Assembly: GCA_944321565.1 (NCBI GenBank)
Contig: CALULT010000013.1
Location: forward strand, 1-56,172
Length of the DNA stretch: 56,172 bases
Origin: an uncultured Paraprevotella sp.
GTDB taxonomy: Bacteria > Bacteroidota > Bacteroidia > Bacteroidales > Bacteroidaceae
Direction: 5' to 3'
Made by a program: the position numbers and the translations under genes. Of the stretch, positions 7,375 to 15,748 are shown in pieces; position 1 is the stretch's first letter; each line of letters starts with the position of its first letter. Under the pieces are notes generated by a model that was given only the letters and a program-made list of their open reading frames with translations, had not been told where the DNA came from and made no database searches.

Positions 7375-8280
7375 TCATTGCATCTTTCCTAACCTCTCAC
7401 GCACCCCGTCCCGGTAAGCTTTCCATAACCGTGGCAAGTCGCTCCAGCGGTAAGCATCCGAGAAAGGTGCCGTGAACACAGCGACAACCAAATAGCCGAG
7501 CACATTGTTGAAGCCACGGAGGTACCTCACCGCCCAATTGCGGCCGTAACGGTGATTCAAATAGGCTGAATTACGGATTTGATAGAAACGTTTCCATTTT
7601 TTCTTCTTATTGCGCTCCGCCCACGTGTCGTTGGAAAAGAATTTTTCCTTATCCATCAGGGCTTCAGGGATATACAATATCTTATAACCGGCTGAAACCG
7701 TGCGCAGGCAATAGTCCGTGTCATCACAGAAAATGAAAAGTTCCCTGTTTGGAAAGCCGATTTTGTCCACCACTTCGCGCCGGACAAACAAACCTTCGAA
7801 AGCCGTGCCGCTGATTTCCACCGGAGCGTCCACCTGCATTTTGGCCAAACGCCCATGATACATGGACGCAAACGGATTCGTCAGATTAAAAGACAAGAAA
7901 TCGTTGGTGAAAACCCGCCCTACCATCAAACGGCGCGGAGCCAATATGCCTGTTTTGGAATTGGCCGTATAAGGCAACATGCGCTCCATGCAATCCTCGC
8001 GCGGAAATACATCGTCATCCATACACCAAATCCAGTCGGCCCCGACCCGGCAAGCAGCCTGCATCCCTGTATAAAAACCACCCGAACCTCCTACATTCTC
8101 TTGGGAGATTACCATAATGCCCTGCTGGCCGGACAACCATTCCCCCGTTCCGTCCGTACTCCCGTTGTTCACCACGATGATGGTGTCCACCGGCTTGTTT
8201 CGCCTTAAACAAGAAAGGTTGCGTTTCAACAACTCCAAGCGGTTGTAAGTAACTACTACTGCTATGATTTTCATAGGCAT
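7375..8280 (-). CDS. GT2 glycosyltransferase, GlfT/rhamnosyltransferase-like
   Basis: The 301-residue enzyme starts KIIAVVVTYNRLELLKRNL, has VVNNGSTDGTGEWL around residue 37, and the distinctive ENVGGSGGFYTGM around residue 61, followed by a metal-binding WCMDDDVFP near residue 85. The NVGGSGGF loop is typical of galactofuranosyl- and rhamnosyltransferases of the GlfT1/WbbL type. Because the operon also encodes UDP-galactopyranose mutase, transfer of galactofuranose is the best guess. It sits between the kinase-like gene and another GT2 gene with short gaps. The late segment FICDDTDYCLR acts as the catalytic base region in this family. Confidence 0.85.
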   Translation of the reverse strand: MPMKIIAVVVTYNRLELLKRNLSCLRRNKPVDTIIVVNNGSTDGTGEWLSGQQGIMVISQENVGGSGGFYTGMQAACRVGADWIWCMDDDVFPREDCMERMLPYTANSKTGILAPRRLMVGRVFTNDFLSFNLTNPFASMYHGRLAKMQVDAPVEISGTAFEGLFVRREVVDKIGFPNRELFIFCDDTDYCLRTVSAGYKILYIPEALMDKEKFFSNDTWAERNKKKKWKRFYQIRNSAYLNHRYGRNWAVRYLRGFNNVLGYLVVAVFTAPFSDAYRWSDLPRLWKAYRDGVRERLGKMQ

Positions 8281-8286
8281 ACAGAA

Positions 8287-9051
8287 TTAATAAAGCCCAT
8301 CTATCTTGCCAGGCTGAGTGCTCCGGTAAGCACACATCAGGCGGAAACAAGTTTCCGGGTCGAATCCCCGCACTGCCGCGTATTCCTCGGCTAAAAGACG
8401 ATGCATGTGGGGTGTGGCCGGCAAGCGTTCAAAGTTCTTGCACCCCTTTTTCAAATCAATCGACCCGATATACATGCGGTTCAAATCCACAATTTCTATC
8501 TTGATGCCCTCATCTGTCTTTTGAAACAAGATATTTCCACGCCCATAATCCTTGTGGGCATAACCATGCTCATGAAGGATTGCGGTTGTCCTTCCCACCG
8601 CCCGCACGACTTCATCTGCATAGTCAAACTTCTTATAAAACAAATCATTATATACGTATGGGCAAGTAGAAGCGAGCGTCACATAATAACTGCGGTCAAA
8701 CAACAACCCCCTCCGCACATTCAGGTATCCCACGGGAAACGGCGTTCCCACCCCTACATGCAGATACATGCAAGCATGGTCGTAGGACCGTTTGGCCTTC
8801 GACGGGCGAAACACCCCATACACAAAACGGTTCACCAAGTTGGGGCGATGAAAAGACTTCACGACCAAGTCATGTTCCCCGCACCTCATCCGACGCAGTT
8901 CGTTACGTCCCTTATAAATCACCTCCCCTTCCCCGGCTGCGAAACGCTCGGGCAAGGATTGCATGAACGCCTCCAGCCCGCGGTAATCCGGATGGAGCAC
9001 CAATGTCCGGTGCGCAAACACATTGGAAACTTGTCGCCTGAATGAAACCAT
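8287..9051 (-). CDS. lipopolysaccharide kinase InaA/WaaP-like
   Basis: The 254-residue protein has a protein-kinase-like fold. A lysine in LVVKSF (about residue 65) could be the ATP-binding Lys, and HGYAHKDYGRGNILF around residue 165 is the catalytic loop in the HxDxxxxN pattern, with VDLNRMY as the metal-binding equivalent of DFG. This matches LPS core heptose/Kdo kinases of the InaA/WaaP group, which phosphorylate core sugars on the inner face of the inner membrane. The location between glycosyltransferases of the same operon supports a role in decorating LPS core. The actual sugar phosphorylated is unknown. Confidence 0.8.
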   Translation of the reverse strand: MVSFRRQVSNVFAHRTLVLHPDYRGLEAFMQSLPERFAAGEGEVIYKGRNELRRMRCGEHDLVVKSFHRPNLVNRFVYGVFRPSKAKRSYDHACMYLHVGVGTPFPVGYLNVRRGLLFDRSYYVTLASTCPYVYNDLFYKKFDYADEVVRAVGRTTAILHEHGYAHKDYGRGNILFQKTDEGIKIEIVDLNRMYIGSIDLKKGCKNFERLPATPHMHRLLAEEYAAVRGFDPETCFRLMCAYRSTQPGKIDGLY

Positions 9052-9057
9052 CCCTAT

Positions 9058-9783
9058 TCAAATTTTATCCAAACCTTTCGTAAACTTCAACCAGTAATAT
9101 TTCAACGGGTTCTTGTATTTTAGTTGCTTCCACGGACGGCTTCCGTGAGGGCGATGCCACACGGGCAGCGTGGTGAAAAGGTAATTGCGGAATCCGGCCT
9201 TCAAAGCTTCATGGGAAATGGTCACGTCAAACCAGTTCTTGGAAGAGTCCAGCTGGCCGAAATCATACTTGCGCAGGAATGCGGGAGTGAGCAAAGAGCA
9301 GCAGAAGCTACAATGCTTCTTCTCTGGAAAGACTTGGTTCTCGCGTCCCTTGGCATACAGATACGGATAATTTATCACACCGCCCTCATCCGTCGTGACG
9401 GCAGCGGCGATGGCACAATCCGGCCGCGCCGCCGCGCCGTCGAAAAGCCCCTGCAAGGTATTTTCCTTCACCACCACATCCGACTCCACGATAAGCAGCC
9501 CGGCATCCTCCGCCAATGCCTCGCGCTGCGCCACCTGCAACACCAACAAGTAATTGGGTGAAGGATGGTCTGTCAAGTCCGAAAGATTGACCAGCCTGAA
9601 ACCCAACTCCTTTGATGCGGCCTCCAGCCGCGCCGTATTCTCCGCCGTGCTGAAATCATTATATATTGTATAGGTGAAAGGGACGTTCGTCCGGGAAGCC
9701 AGCACCGCCTTTACCGTTTCGAGCGTGAAATCAATGGAGTCTTTCACCGGAGTGATGATATGCAAACTTTTCATTCCTGTCAT
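9058..9783 (-). CDS. glycosyltransferase family 2
   Basis: The 241-residue protein begins SLHIITPVKDSIDFTLETV and has a YTIYNDFSTAENTARL segment (about residue 38), both typical of the GT2 nucleotide-binding strand and loop, then LLIVESDVVV near residue 98 as the metal site. It ends with a short basic C-terminus. Start may be the ATG at 9783 or the ATG at 9774, three codons in; the former abuts the stop of the mutase gene. It lies in the middle of the LPS-type operon and presumably adds one sugar to the same glycan. The donor is unknown. Confidence 0.8.
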   Translation of the reverse strand: MTGMKSLHIITPVKDSIDFTLETVKAVLASRTNVPFTYTIYNDFSTAENTARLEAASKELGFRLVNLSDLTDHPSPNYLLVLQVAQREALAEDAGLLIVESDVVVKENTLQGLFDGAAARPDCAIAAAVTTDEGGVINYPYLYAKGRENQVFPEKKHCSFCCSLLTPAFLRKYDFGQLDSSKNWFDVTISHEALKAGFRNYLFTTLPVWHRPHGSRPWKQLKYKNPLKYYWLKFTKGLDKI

Positions 9784-10896
9784 TTATGAGTTTCTAAGTT
9801 CCTGCCTACAAAGAGCCAAGGCAGCCGCCACCGTGTCGTCCATGTCTGCATAGACATATTGCCCCAAACGTCCTCCGAACAACACCTTATCCTGACGTGC
9901 AGCCAACTCCTGGTAACGCAGGAGAATGCCTGTGTTCCGCCTGTCATTCACTGGATAATAAGGTTCTTTTCCCGGTGAAAACGTATCGGGATATTCATAC
10001 GTGACAACCGTCGTCGGCTGTGTGCCAAATTCGAAATGCTTGTGTTCGATGACACGCGTATAAGGCACCTCGCGCCCCGTATAGTTCACCACTGCATTGC
10101 CCTGGAAATCTTCCACGTCAAGGTGCTCGTGCTCGAAACGGAGGCTGCGATATTCCAACCGCCCAAAGCGGAAATCAAAGAACTCGTCAATACAACCTGT
10201 GAAAAGGATGCGTTCCGCCACATTGTCCCACTCAGTCCGGCAGGAAAAATAATCTTCGCCCAGCCTCACTTCTATGCCATCCAGCAACGCGTCTGTCAAC
10301 ACATTATATCCGCCTTTTGGGATGCCCTGATAGGCATCATTGAAATAGTTGTTGTCGAAAGTGAAACGGAAAGGCACCCGCTTGATGATGAACGCAGGAA
10401 GTTCCGTGGCCGGACGCCCCCATTGCTTTTCCGTGTAACCTTTAATCAACGTCTCGTAAATGTCCCTCCCGCACAACCTGAGAGCCTGTTCCTCCAAGTT
10501 CGCCGGTTCCCCGGCACTGGCATATGCCCCCCGCTGCTCATCAATCTTCGCCCTGGCTTCCGCCGGTGTCTTCACGCCCCACAACTGGTAAAAAGTGTTC
10601 ATGTTGAAAGGCATGTTGTACAACCTTCCGCCGAAACAGGCCAACGGAGAATTGGTGAAACGGTTGAACTCCACAAAACGGTTCACGTAATCCCATACTT
10701 CCTTGTTGTCCGTATGGAAAATATGTGCGCCATATTGATGCACCCGGATGCCGTCCACCTCTTCGCAGTGGATGTTGCCCCCGCTATGCATACGCTTGTC
10801 AATCACGAGACAACGTTTTCCTGCTTTTTTTGCCTCGTGTGCGAATACGGCTCCGAAAAGCCCTGCACCCACAACCAGATAATCATATTTTTCCAT
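9784..10896 (-). CDS. glf: UDP-galactopyranose mutase
   Basis: This flavoenzyme interconverts UDP-galactopyranose and UDP-galactofuranose in the cytoplasm, giving the donor for galactofuranose in surface glycans. The N-terminus YDYLVVGAGLFGAVFA is the FAD-binding GxGxxG Rossmann motif, followed by DKRMHSGGN, HQYGAHIFHT and the characteristic GYTEKQWGRPATELP around residue 160. Late motifs include EYPDTFSPGKEPYYPV and the C-terminal GRLGQYVYADMDD. Length from the ATG at 10896 is 370 residues, normal for the family. In-frame ATGs at 10923, 10929 and 10950 would overlap the upstream acyltransferase gene; the shorter start keeps the usual MEKYDYLVVG N-terminus. Confidence 0.95.
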   Translation of the reverse strand: MEKYDYLVVGAGLFGAVFAHEAKKAGKRCLVIDKRMHSGGNIHCEEVDGIRVHQYGAHIFHTDNKEVWDYVNRFVEFNRFTNSPLACFGGRLYNMPFNMNTFYQLWGVKTPAEARAKIDEQRGAYASAGEPANLEEQALRLCGRDIYETLIKGYTEKQWGRPATELPAFIIKRVPFRFTFDNNYFNDAYQGIPKGGYNVLTDALLDGIEVRLGEDYFSCRTEWDNVAERILFTGCIDEFFDFRFGRLEYRSLRFEHEHLDVEDFQGNAVVNYTGREVPYTRVIEHKHFEFGTQPTTVVTYEYPDTFSPGKEPYYPVNDRRNTGILLRYQELAARQDKVLFGGRLGQYVYADMDDTVAAALALCRQELRNS

Positions 10897-10915
10897 ATCC
10901 ACTGCCTGTTTGTCC

Positions 10916-11854
10916 TCAGACATTTTCATGAACTTGACGTTTTCGTTCAAGCCATTCCTCTTTCGTCCGTTTCCACCGCTTGTGCGTCCACAGCCAATAC
11001 TGCGGCGCTTTTTGTATCATCCGCTCCAAATACTGCATGAACAAAGCCGTCATGTCGTATTCCGTGGCAGGTGTAGCCGGTGCTTCCATCCGGCGGAACG
11101 TGCATTCATAGTACCCCCGGCGCGGACGGGACATTTCCCCGAAGAAATAAGCCGCCCCTACTTGCCGTCCGATTTGCTCCGCTCCCGTGAACACTGCGGT
11201 CTCGCGATGCAGAAACGGCACGAAGAAATGCATGCTTTCCCATTTGGGCAACTGGTCGGAAATGAATCCTATCATCGTGGGACGCTGTTCGCGTTTCAAC
11301 TGTACGATGCGCCGCAACGTGGCACGCATCGGAATAGATTCCCCGCCGAATTTCCCCCTCAATTTCAGGAAAAAACGATCCACGGCTTTATTATAGATAG
11401 GATGGTAAATTTGCCCGCAATGGATGGCAGGAGAAACGAACCACGGCAAGGAAGCAATCCATTCCCAGTTGCAGTAATGTCCCAAATAAATAAACACAAA
11501 AGGATGGCCTTCGTCACGAAACGCGCTTTCCAACTGCTCCAAGCCCCTAAAAGAAATATGCTTCCGCATGGATTTCCGGGAAATGGAAGTCAATTTCAAA
11601 GTCTCAAAGATATAGTCGCAAAAGAAATGATAAAACTTACGCCCGATATCCTCCCTCTCTTTCTTCGTCTTTTCCGGGAATGAGCCTGCCAAATTCTCCC
11701 GCACCACGCCACGGCGGTATCGCACCACGTAATAAACGAAAAAGAACAGCACGTCGGAGATTCGATACAAGAGCCAAAACGGCAACAAGGACACCAAATG
11801 GCTGAAGCCATACACCATCCAATATTGAAAGTTCGTCCATTTGTCGTCTCGCAT
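10916..11854 (-). CDS. lipid A biosynthesis acyltransferase (LpxL/HtrB family)
   Basis: The 312-residue protein carries an N-terminal membrane helix (SHLVSLLPFWLLYRI, then a second hydrophobic run to YYVVRY) and the family pattern YRRGVVRENLAGSFPEKT. The acyltransferase HX4(D/E) motif is seen as LGHYCNWEW around residue 130, and GFISDQLP further on is the usual second motif. It should add a secondary acyl chain to lipid A at the inner membrane. A promoter at 11887-11917 predicts initiation near 11880, which excludes the longer frame start at 11917 and supports the ATG at 11854. It is the first gene of the six-gene glycan operon, tying lipid A acylation to core synthesis. Confidence 0.88.
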   Translation of the reverse strand: MRDDKWTNFQYWMVYGFSHLVSLLPFWLLYRISDVLFFFVYYVVRYRRGVVRENLAGSFPEKTKKEREDIGRKFYHFFCDYIFETLKLTSISRKSMRKHISFRGLEQLESAFRDEGHPFVFIYLGHYCNWEWIASLPWFVSPAIHCGQIYHPIYNKAVDRFFLKLRGKFGGESIPMRATLRRIVQLKREQRPTMIGFISDQLPKWESMHFFVPFLHRETAVFTGAEQIGRQVGAAYFFGEMSRPRRGYYECTFRRMEAPATPATEYDMTALFMQYLERMIQKAPQYWLWTHKRWKRTKEEWLERKRQVHENV

Positions 11855-11886
11855 GCCCTCGTCTGTTATCTTTTGAAAGAATGTTG

Positions 11887-11917
11887 CAAAGCTAAACAAA
11901 CTTTTTTGAATCGGCAA
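11887..11917 (-). promoter_or_regulatory. promoter of the lpxL-type/glf operon
   Basis: On the minus strand, TTG (11917-11915) and TAGCTTTG (11894-11887) are 20 bases apart. It predicts a 5' leader of about 26 bases for the acyltransferase gene. Confidence 0.65.
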
Positions 11918-11939
11918 TAAATCTCTGATAAAAACTCAT

Positions 11940-11947
11940 TAACTTTG
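11940..11947 (+). promoter_or_regulatory. candidate -7 box for pdxB
   Basis: TAACTTTG fits TAnnTTTG but ends only four bases before the pdxB ATG at 11952, and no TTG is seen at -33. If used, the mRNA would be almost leaderless. Confidence 0.4.
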
Positions 11948-11951
11948 CAAC

Positions 11952-13007
11952 ATGAAAATAGTGGTGGACGATAAAATCCCGTTTATCCGGGAAGCCATAG
12001 CGCAAATCTCAGACCAGGTCGTTTACAGGCCGGGGAAAGACATCTGCCCCGAAGACGTGCAGGATGCCGATGCCCTGATTATCAGGACGCGCACCCGTTG
12101 TGATGCCGCCCTGCTACAAGGCAGCAAAGTGTCTTTCATCGCGACAGCCACCATCGGCTACGACCATTTGGACACAGACTACCTGAAACAGGCACACATC
12201 GCATGGACTAATTGTCCGGGGTGCAATGCCAGCTCCGTGGGACAATACCTGCATTCCTGCCTCCTTCTGTTGGAGAAAGAAAAAGGCTACGACCTGACGC
12301 AAACAACCATCGGACTGGTAGGCGTGGGGCATGTGGGACATGCCGTGATTGAGGCTATCCGCCCGCTGGGAGTACATATCCTGCTAAACGACCCACCGCA
12401 AGCCGAAACCTTGCAGCAAGCGGGGGAAGCAGCCGACATGTTCCTGAGCCTGGAAGAGCTACAATCACGATGCGACATCATCTCGTTCCATACACCGCTC
12501 ATTCTTAATGGGAAACACCCCACATACCATTTGGCAGACAAACACTTCTTCGGCAAGCTTGCTCGCAAGCCCGTCATCATCAACACGAGCCGTGGAAGCG
12601 TAATCGACAATCAAGCCTTGCTCCAAGCTCTCAAGGAAGGGAAAATAAGGGATGCCATCATCGACACTTGGGAAAACGAGCCAGACATCAACCAGGAACT
12701 GCTACACCTTATATATATAGGCACCCCGCATATCGCCGGATATTCCGCCGATGGCAAAGCCAACGCCACGCGAATGGCACTGACAGCCTTGTGCCGCCAT
12801 TTCCACCTTCCGGCCAATTTCCAAATCCATGCCCCCAAACTGCCCCGGAATGCCATACCTTTCCCCTTTGCACCTGAAAAAGAACTGGCCTTGGAACTGT
12901 ACAACCCACATACAGACAGCATGAAGCTGAAAAACCATCCCGAACTCTTCGAGGACCTGCGGGGAAACTATCCTCTACGAAGGGAAATTCCGGAAATCAT
13001 GATGTAA
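11952..13007 (+). CDS. pdxB: 4-phosphoerythronate dehydrogenase
   Basis: PdxB oxidises 4-phospho-D-erythronate to the 2-oxo acid in the DXP-independent... deoxyxylulose-5-phosphate-dependent branch of pyridoxal phosphate synthesis. The 351-residue protein shows the D-2-hydroxyacid dehydrogenase layout: N-terminal KIVVDDKIPFI, the IATATIGYDHLD substrate loop (about residue 65), the NAD-binding LVGVGHVGHAV near residue 122, HTPLI near residue 180, and NTSRGSVIDN near residue 211 with the catalytic IDTWENEP next. The C-terminal 70 residues form the PdxB dimerisation domain, which separates it from generic dehydrogenases. It is transcribed away from the glycan operon; its downstream neighbour acpP has its own promoter. 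Confidence 0.93.
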   Translation: MKIVVDDKIPFIREAIAQISDQVVYRPGKDICPEDVQDADALIIRTRTRCDAALLQGSKVSFIATATIGYDHLDTDYLKQAHIAWTNCPGCNASSVGQYLHSCLLLLEKEKGYDLTQTTIGLVGVGHVGHAVIEAIRPLGVHILLNDPPQAETLQQAGEAADMFLSLEELQSRCDIISFHTPLILNGKHPTYHLADKHFFGKLARKPVIINTSRGSVIDNQALLQALKEGKIRDAIIDTWENEPDINQELLHLIYIGTPHIAGYSADGKANATRMALTALCRHFHLPANFQIHAPKLPRNAIPFPFAPEKELALELYNPHTDSMKLKNHPELFEDLRGNYPLRREIPEIMM

Positions 13008-13021
13008 AAAAGCCCAAAATC

Positions 13022-13048
13022 TTGCACAAAGCCCACCTCTGTGTGCAA
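13022..13048. other. short inverted repeat between pdxB and acpP
   Basis: TTGCACA (13022-13028) pairs with TGTGCAA (13042-13048) across 13 bases. There is no T-run after it, so it could be an operator rather than a terminator. It lies 28 bases before the -33 box of acpP. Confidence 0.35.
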
Positions 13049-13075
13049 AAACGTGTAATTTATTCCACAAAATAC

Positions 13076-13106
13076 TTGCATAAATGAGAAAAAAGAGGTT
13101 CCTTTG
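13076..13106 (+). promoter_or_regulatory. promoter of acpP-fabF-rnc
   Basis: TTG at 13076-13078 and TTCCTTTG at 13099-13106 (one mismatch to TAnnTTTG) are 20 bases apart. The predicted leader of about 42 bases is AT-rich, as common for highly expressed genes of this phylum. Confidence 0.55.
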
Positions 13107-13154
13107 CAGCGAATTTAATAGAATTACATTAACAATAATCAAAAAATTACAACT

Positions 13155-13391
13155 ATGTCTGAATTAGAATCTAAAGTAAAAGCTATCATTGTGGATAAAT
13201 TGGGTGTTGACGAAGCAGAAGTAGTGCCCACGGCAAGTTTCACCAACGATTTGGGTGCTGATTCATTGGACACCGTGGAATTGATCATGGAATTCGAAAA
13301 GGCATTCGGCATCAACATTCCCGATGACCAGGCTGAGAAAATCACCACTGTGGCAGACGCCATCAACTACATCGAAGCCAACACGAAATAA
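13155..13391 (+). CDS. acpP: acyl carrier protein
   Basis: ACP carries growing fatty acyl chains on a 4'-phosphopantetheine arm. The 78-residue acidic protein has the invariant DSL motif in [13 protein letters not shown] with Ser37 as the modified residue, and the four-helix pattern of type II ACPs. It is followed after 24 bases by fabF and then rnc, the usual order in Bacteroidetes, which supports the assignment. The preceding AT-rich leader probably favours high translation. Confidence 0.97.
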   Translation: MSELESKVKAIIVDKLGVDEAEVVPTASFTNDLGADSLDTVELIMEFEKAFGINIPDDQAEKITTVADAINYIEANTK

Positions 13392-13415
13392 GGTAGTTTC
13401 CCACAAACAATTATA

Positions 13416-14681
13416 ATGGAATTAAAAAGAGTTGTTGTAACGGGTATAGGAGCTATCACGCCTCTAGGCAATTCCGCCGAGGAAACATGGAAAAACATGG
13501 TGGCGGGTGTAAGTGGCGCAGGGCCTATCACGTATTTTGACGCGTCTTTGTTCAAGACCCATTTCGCCTGTGAGGTGAAAGGGTTCAACGCCAATGACTT
13601 CATTGACCGCAAAGAAGCCCGCAAGATGGACTTATATACCCAATATGCAATCGCTGCGGCAAAAATGGCCGTTGAAGACTCCAAGGTGGACTTGGACACG
13701 CTAGACAAGAACAATGTCGGTGTGGTCTTCGGGGTTGGCATTGGTGGCATCCATACTTTTGAGGAAGAAGCCGGAGCGTATGCCGTTTCGGGCGCGGAAC
13801 TGGGACCGAAATACAGCCCATTCTTCATTCCCAAGATGATTGCGGACATCGCCAGCGGCCACATTTCCATCATGTATGGTTTCCATGGACCGAATTACAC
13901 CACGACATCTGCATGTGCCTCTTCCACCAACGCTTTGGCCGACGCTTTCAACCTCATCCGTTTGGGTAAGGCAAGCATGATTCTGAGCGGCGGTGCCGAA
14001 GCTGCCATCTGGCCGGCCGGCGTAGGCGGGTTCAATGCCATGAAAGCATTGTCAACCCGCAATGACGACCCGACACATGCTTCACGTCCGTTCAGTGCCA
14101 GTCGCGATGGCTTCGTCATGGGCGAAGGTGCCGGTTGCCTGATTTTGGAAGAACTGGAACATGCGAAGGCACGTGGCGCAAAGATTTACGCGGAAATGGC
14201 AGGTGCCGGAATGTCGGCAGACGCCTACCATATCACAGCATCCCATCCGGAAGGCTTAGGTGCTAAATTGGTCATGGAGAGGGCATTGGAAGATGCCGGA
14301 ATGACACCGGAAGACATTGACTACATCAATGTGCATGGTACTTCGACCCACGTGGGCGACATCTCCGAGGCCAAGGCCATCAAGGAACTTTTCGGCGAGC
14401 ATGCCTACAAGTTGAACATCAGCTCCACGAAATCCATGACCGGCCACTTGCTAGGTGCGGCTGGAGCAGTGGAAGCCATGGCCAGCGTGATGGCTGTCAA
14501 TCAAGACATCGTGCCTCCGACCATCAACCATGAAGAAGATGACAAGGACGAGGAAATAGACTACGACCTGAACTTCACCTTCAACAAGGCGCAGCAACGC
14601 ACCGTACGTGCGGCATTGAGCAACACGTTCGGCTTCGGAGGGCACAATGCATGTGTAATCTTTAAAAAATACGCAGAATAA
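13416..14681 (+). CDS. fabF: beta-ketoacyl-ACP synthase II
   Basis: FabF condenses acyl-ACP with malonyl-ACP to extend fatty acids in the cytoplasm. The 421-residue protein starts KRVVVTGIGAITPLGN and has the active-site Cys in TTSACASSTNA (about residue 166), the first catalytic His in NVHGTSTHVGD (about residue 307), the Lys in SSTKSMTGH and the second His in the same motif (about residue 343), and the C-terminal NTFGFGGHN. Length and all motifs are standard. It forms an operon with acpP upstream and rnc three bases downstream. Confidence 0.97.
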   Translation: MELKRVVVTGIGAITPLGNSAEETWKNMVAGVSGAGPITYFDASLFKTHFACEVKGFNANDFIDRKEARKMDLYTQYAIAAAKMAVEDSKVDLDTLDKNNVGVVFGVGIGGIHTFEEEAGAYAVSGAELGPKYSPFFIPKMIADIASGHISIMYGFHGPNYTTTSACASSTNALADAFNLIRLGKASMILSGGAEAAIWPAGVGGFNAMKALSTRNDDPTHASRPFSASRDGFVMGEGAGCLILEELEHAKARGAKIYAEMAGAGMSADAYHITASHPEGLGAKLVMERALEDAGMTPEDIDYINVHGTSTHVGDISEAKAIKELFGEHAYKLNISSTKSMTGHLLGAAGAVEAMASVMAVNQDIVPPTINHEEDDKDEEIDYDLNFTFNKAQQRTVRAALSNTFGFGGHNACVIFKKYAE

Positions 14682-14684
14682 CCC

Positions 14685-15632
14685 GTGTATTTAGAAAACC
14701 TGATAGAAAGGATAAAGCTCCCTTTTCGAAAGGAAAAGGAGCTTTATTCTTCTTTTTATAAGATTTTGGGATTTTATCCTAGCCACATCCAATACTACGA
14801 ACAGGCTTTGCACCACAAATCGTCTTCCATCCGAAGGGAAGGTTCCAAAATCAACAATGAACGACTTGAATTTTTGGGCGATGCCATCCTTGATGCAGTA
14901 GTGGGCGATATCGTTTTCCGCCATTTTGCCGGAAAGCATGAAGGATTTCTCACCAACACCCGCAGCAAAATTGTGCAACGCGAATCGTTGAACAAGCTTG
15001 CCATCGAAATAGGCCTGGACAAACTCATCATTTCCTCAGCCCATTCCTCAACCCATAACAACTACATGTATGGCAACGCTTTCGAGGCATTGGTGGGCGC
15101 CGTCTATTTGGACAAAGGATATTCCTACTGCATGCGTTTCATCGGACAACGCATCATGACACGCCTGATTAACATCGACACAGTGGCCTATAAAGAAGTT
15201 AACTTCAAAAGCAAACTCATCGAATGGGGACAAAAAAGACGGGTCAATGTCATTTTCGACTTGGTTGAAGAAGGCAAGGAAGGCGACAGCTCGCCTGTGT
15301 TCGTCAGCCAAGTGAGCATTGAAGGCGTGACATGTTGCACAGGCAAAGGCTATTCCAAAAAGGAAAGCCAGCAACAAGCTGCAAAAGACACACTCACGCT
15401 ACTCAAGAAATCGCCCAAGGTTTTCGAAAACATCATGTCCAACAAAAAAGAACGGGAAACCTTATCCGAACAAGTCACAAAAATGCCCCAAGACGACAAT
15501 GATGTGTCCACGACAAATGCAATTCCCATAGAGCATCCGGACTTCGACCTCTCGGACATCAAGATTTCCACACGGGCAAAAAACAAAGAAGAAATCGTAG
15601 CTGCCGCCGAAGCCGCCGCATTCCAATCGTAA
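14685..15632 (+). CDS. rnc: ribonuclease III
   Basis: RNase III cuts double-stranded RNA, maturing rRNA and some mRNAs. The signature NERLEFLGDAILD lies around residues 57-70, with the second metal-binding acidic cluster in AFEALVGAVYLDKGY near residue 130, and a double-stranded-RNA-binding domain from about 165 to 245 ending in KKESQQQAAKDTL. The start is a GTG, three bases after the fabF stop, giving the family-typical YLENLIERIKL N-terminus. A tail of about 65 residues after the RNA-binding domain (acidic, ending in an Ala-rich EEIVAAAEAAAF) makes the protein, at 315 residues, longer than the usual 220-250. Confidence 0.95.
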   Translation: MYLENLIERIKLPFRKEKELYSSFYKILGFYPSHIQYYEQALHHKSSSIRREGSKINNERLEFLGDAILDAVVGDIVFRHFAGKHEGFLTNTRSKIVQRESLNKLAIEIGLDKLIISSAHSSTHNNYMYGNAFEALVGAVYLDKGYSYCMRFIGQRIMTRLINIDTVAYKEVNFKSKLIEWGQKRRVNVIFDLVEEGKEGDSSPVFVSQVSIEGVTCCTGKGYSKKESQQQAAKDTLTLLKKSPKVFENIMSNKKERETLSEQVTKMPQDDNDVSTTNAIPIEHPDFDLSDIKISTRAKNKEEIVAAAEAAAFQS

Positions 15633-15680
15633 TCTTTTGTGGAGGGATTCGGCTATCCACCCATTAAAAACTGTATAATC

Positions 15681-15712
15681 TTCGTTATTCTGATAACTTT
15701 AAACTACTTTTG
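15681..15712 (+). promoter_or_regulatory. promoter of the GH3-family gene
   Basis: TTCG at 15681-15684 (weak -33) and TACTTTTG at 15705-15712 are 20 bases apart. The box lies after the in-frame ATG at 15710 begins, so translation should start at 15749. Confidence 0.55.
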
Positions 15713-15748
15713 CACCGAATAATAGAAAGATTCCTGTGGAAACGCAAT

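Noticed and set aside
10036-11040. 334-codon open frame antisense to glf
   Set aside because: glf is certain from its FAD and mutase motifs; the opposite frame is a shadow.
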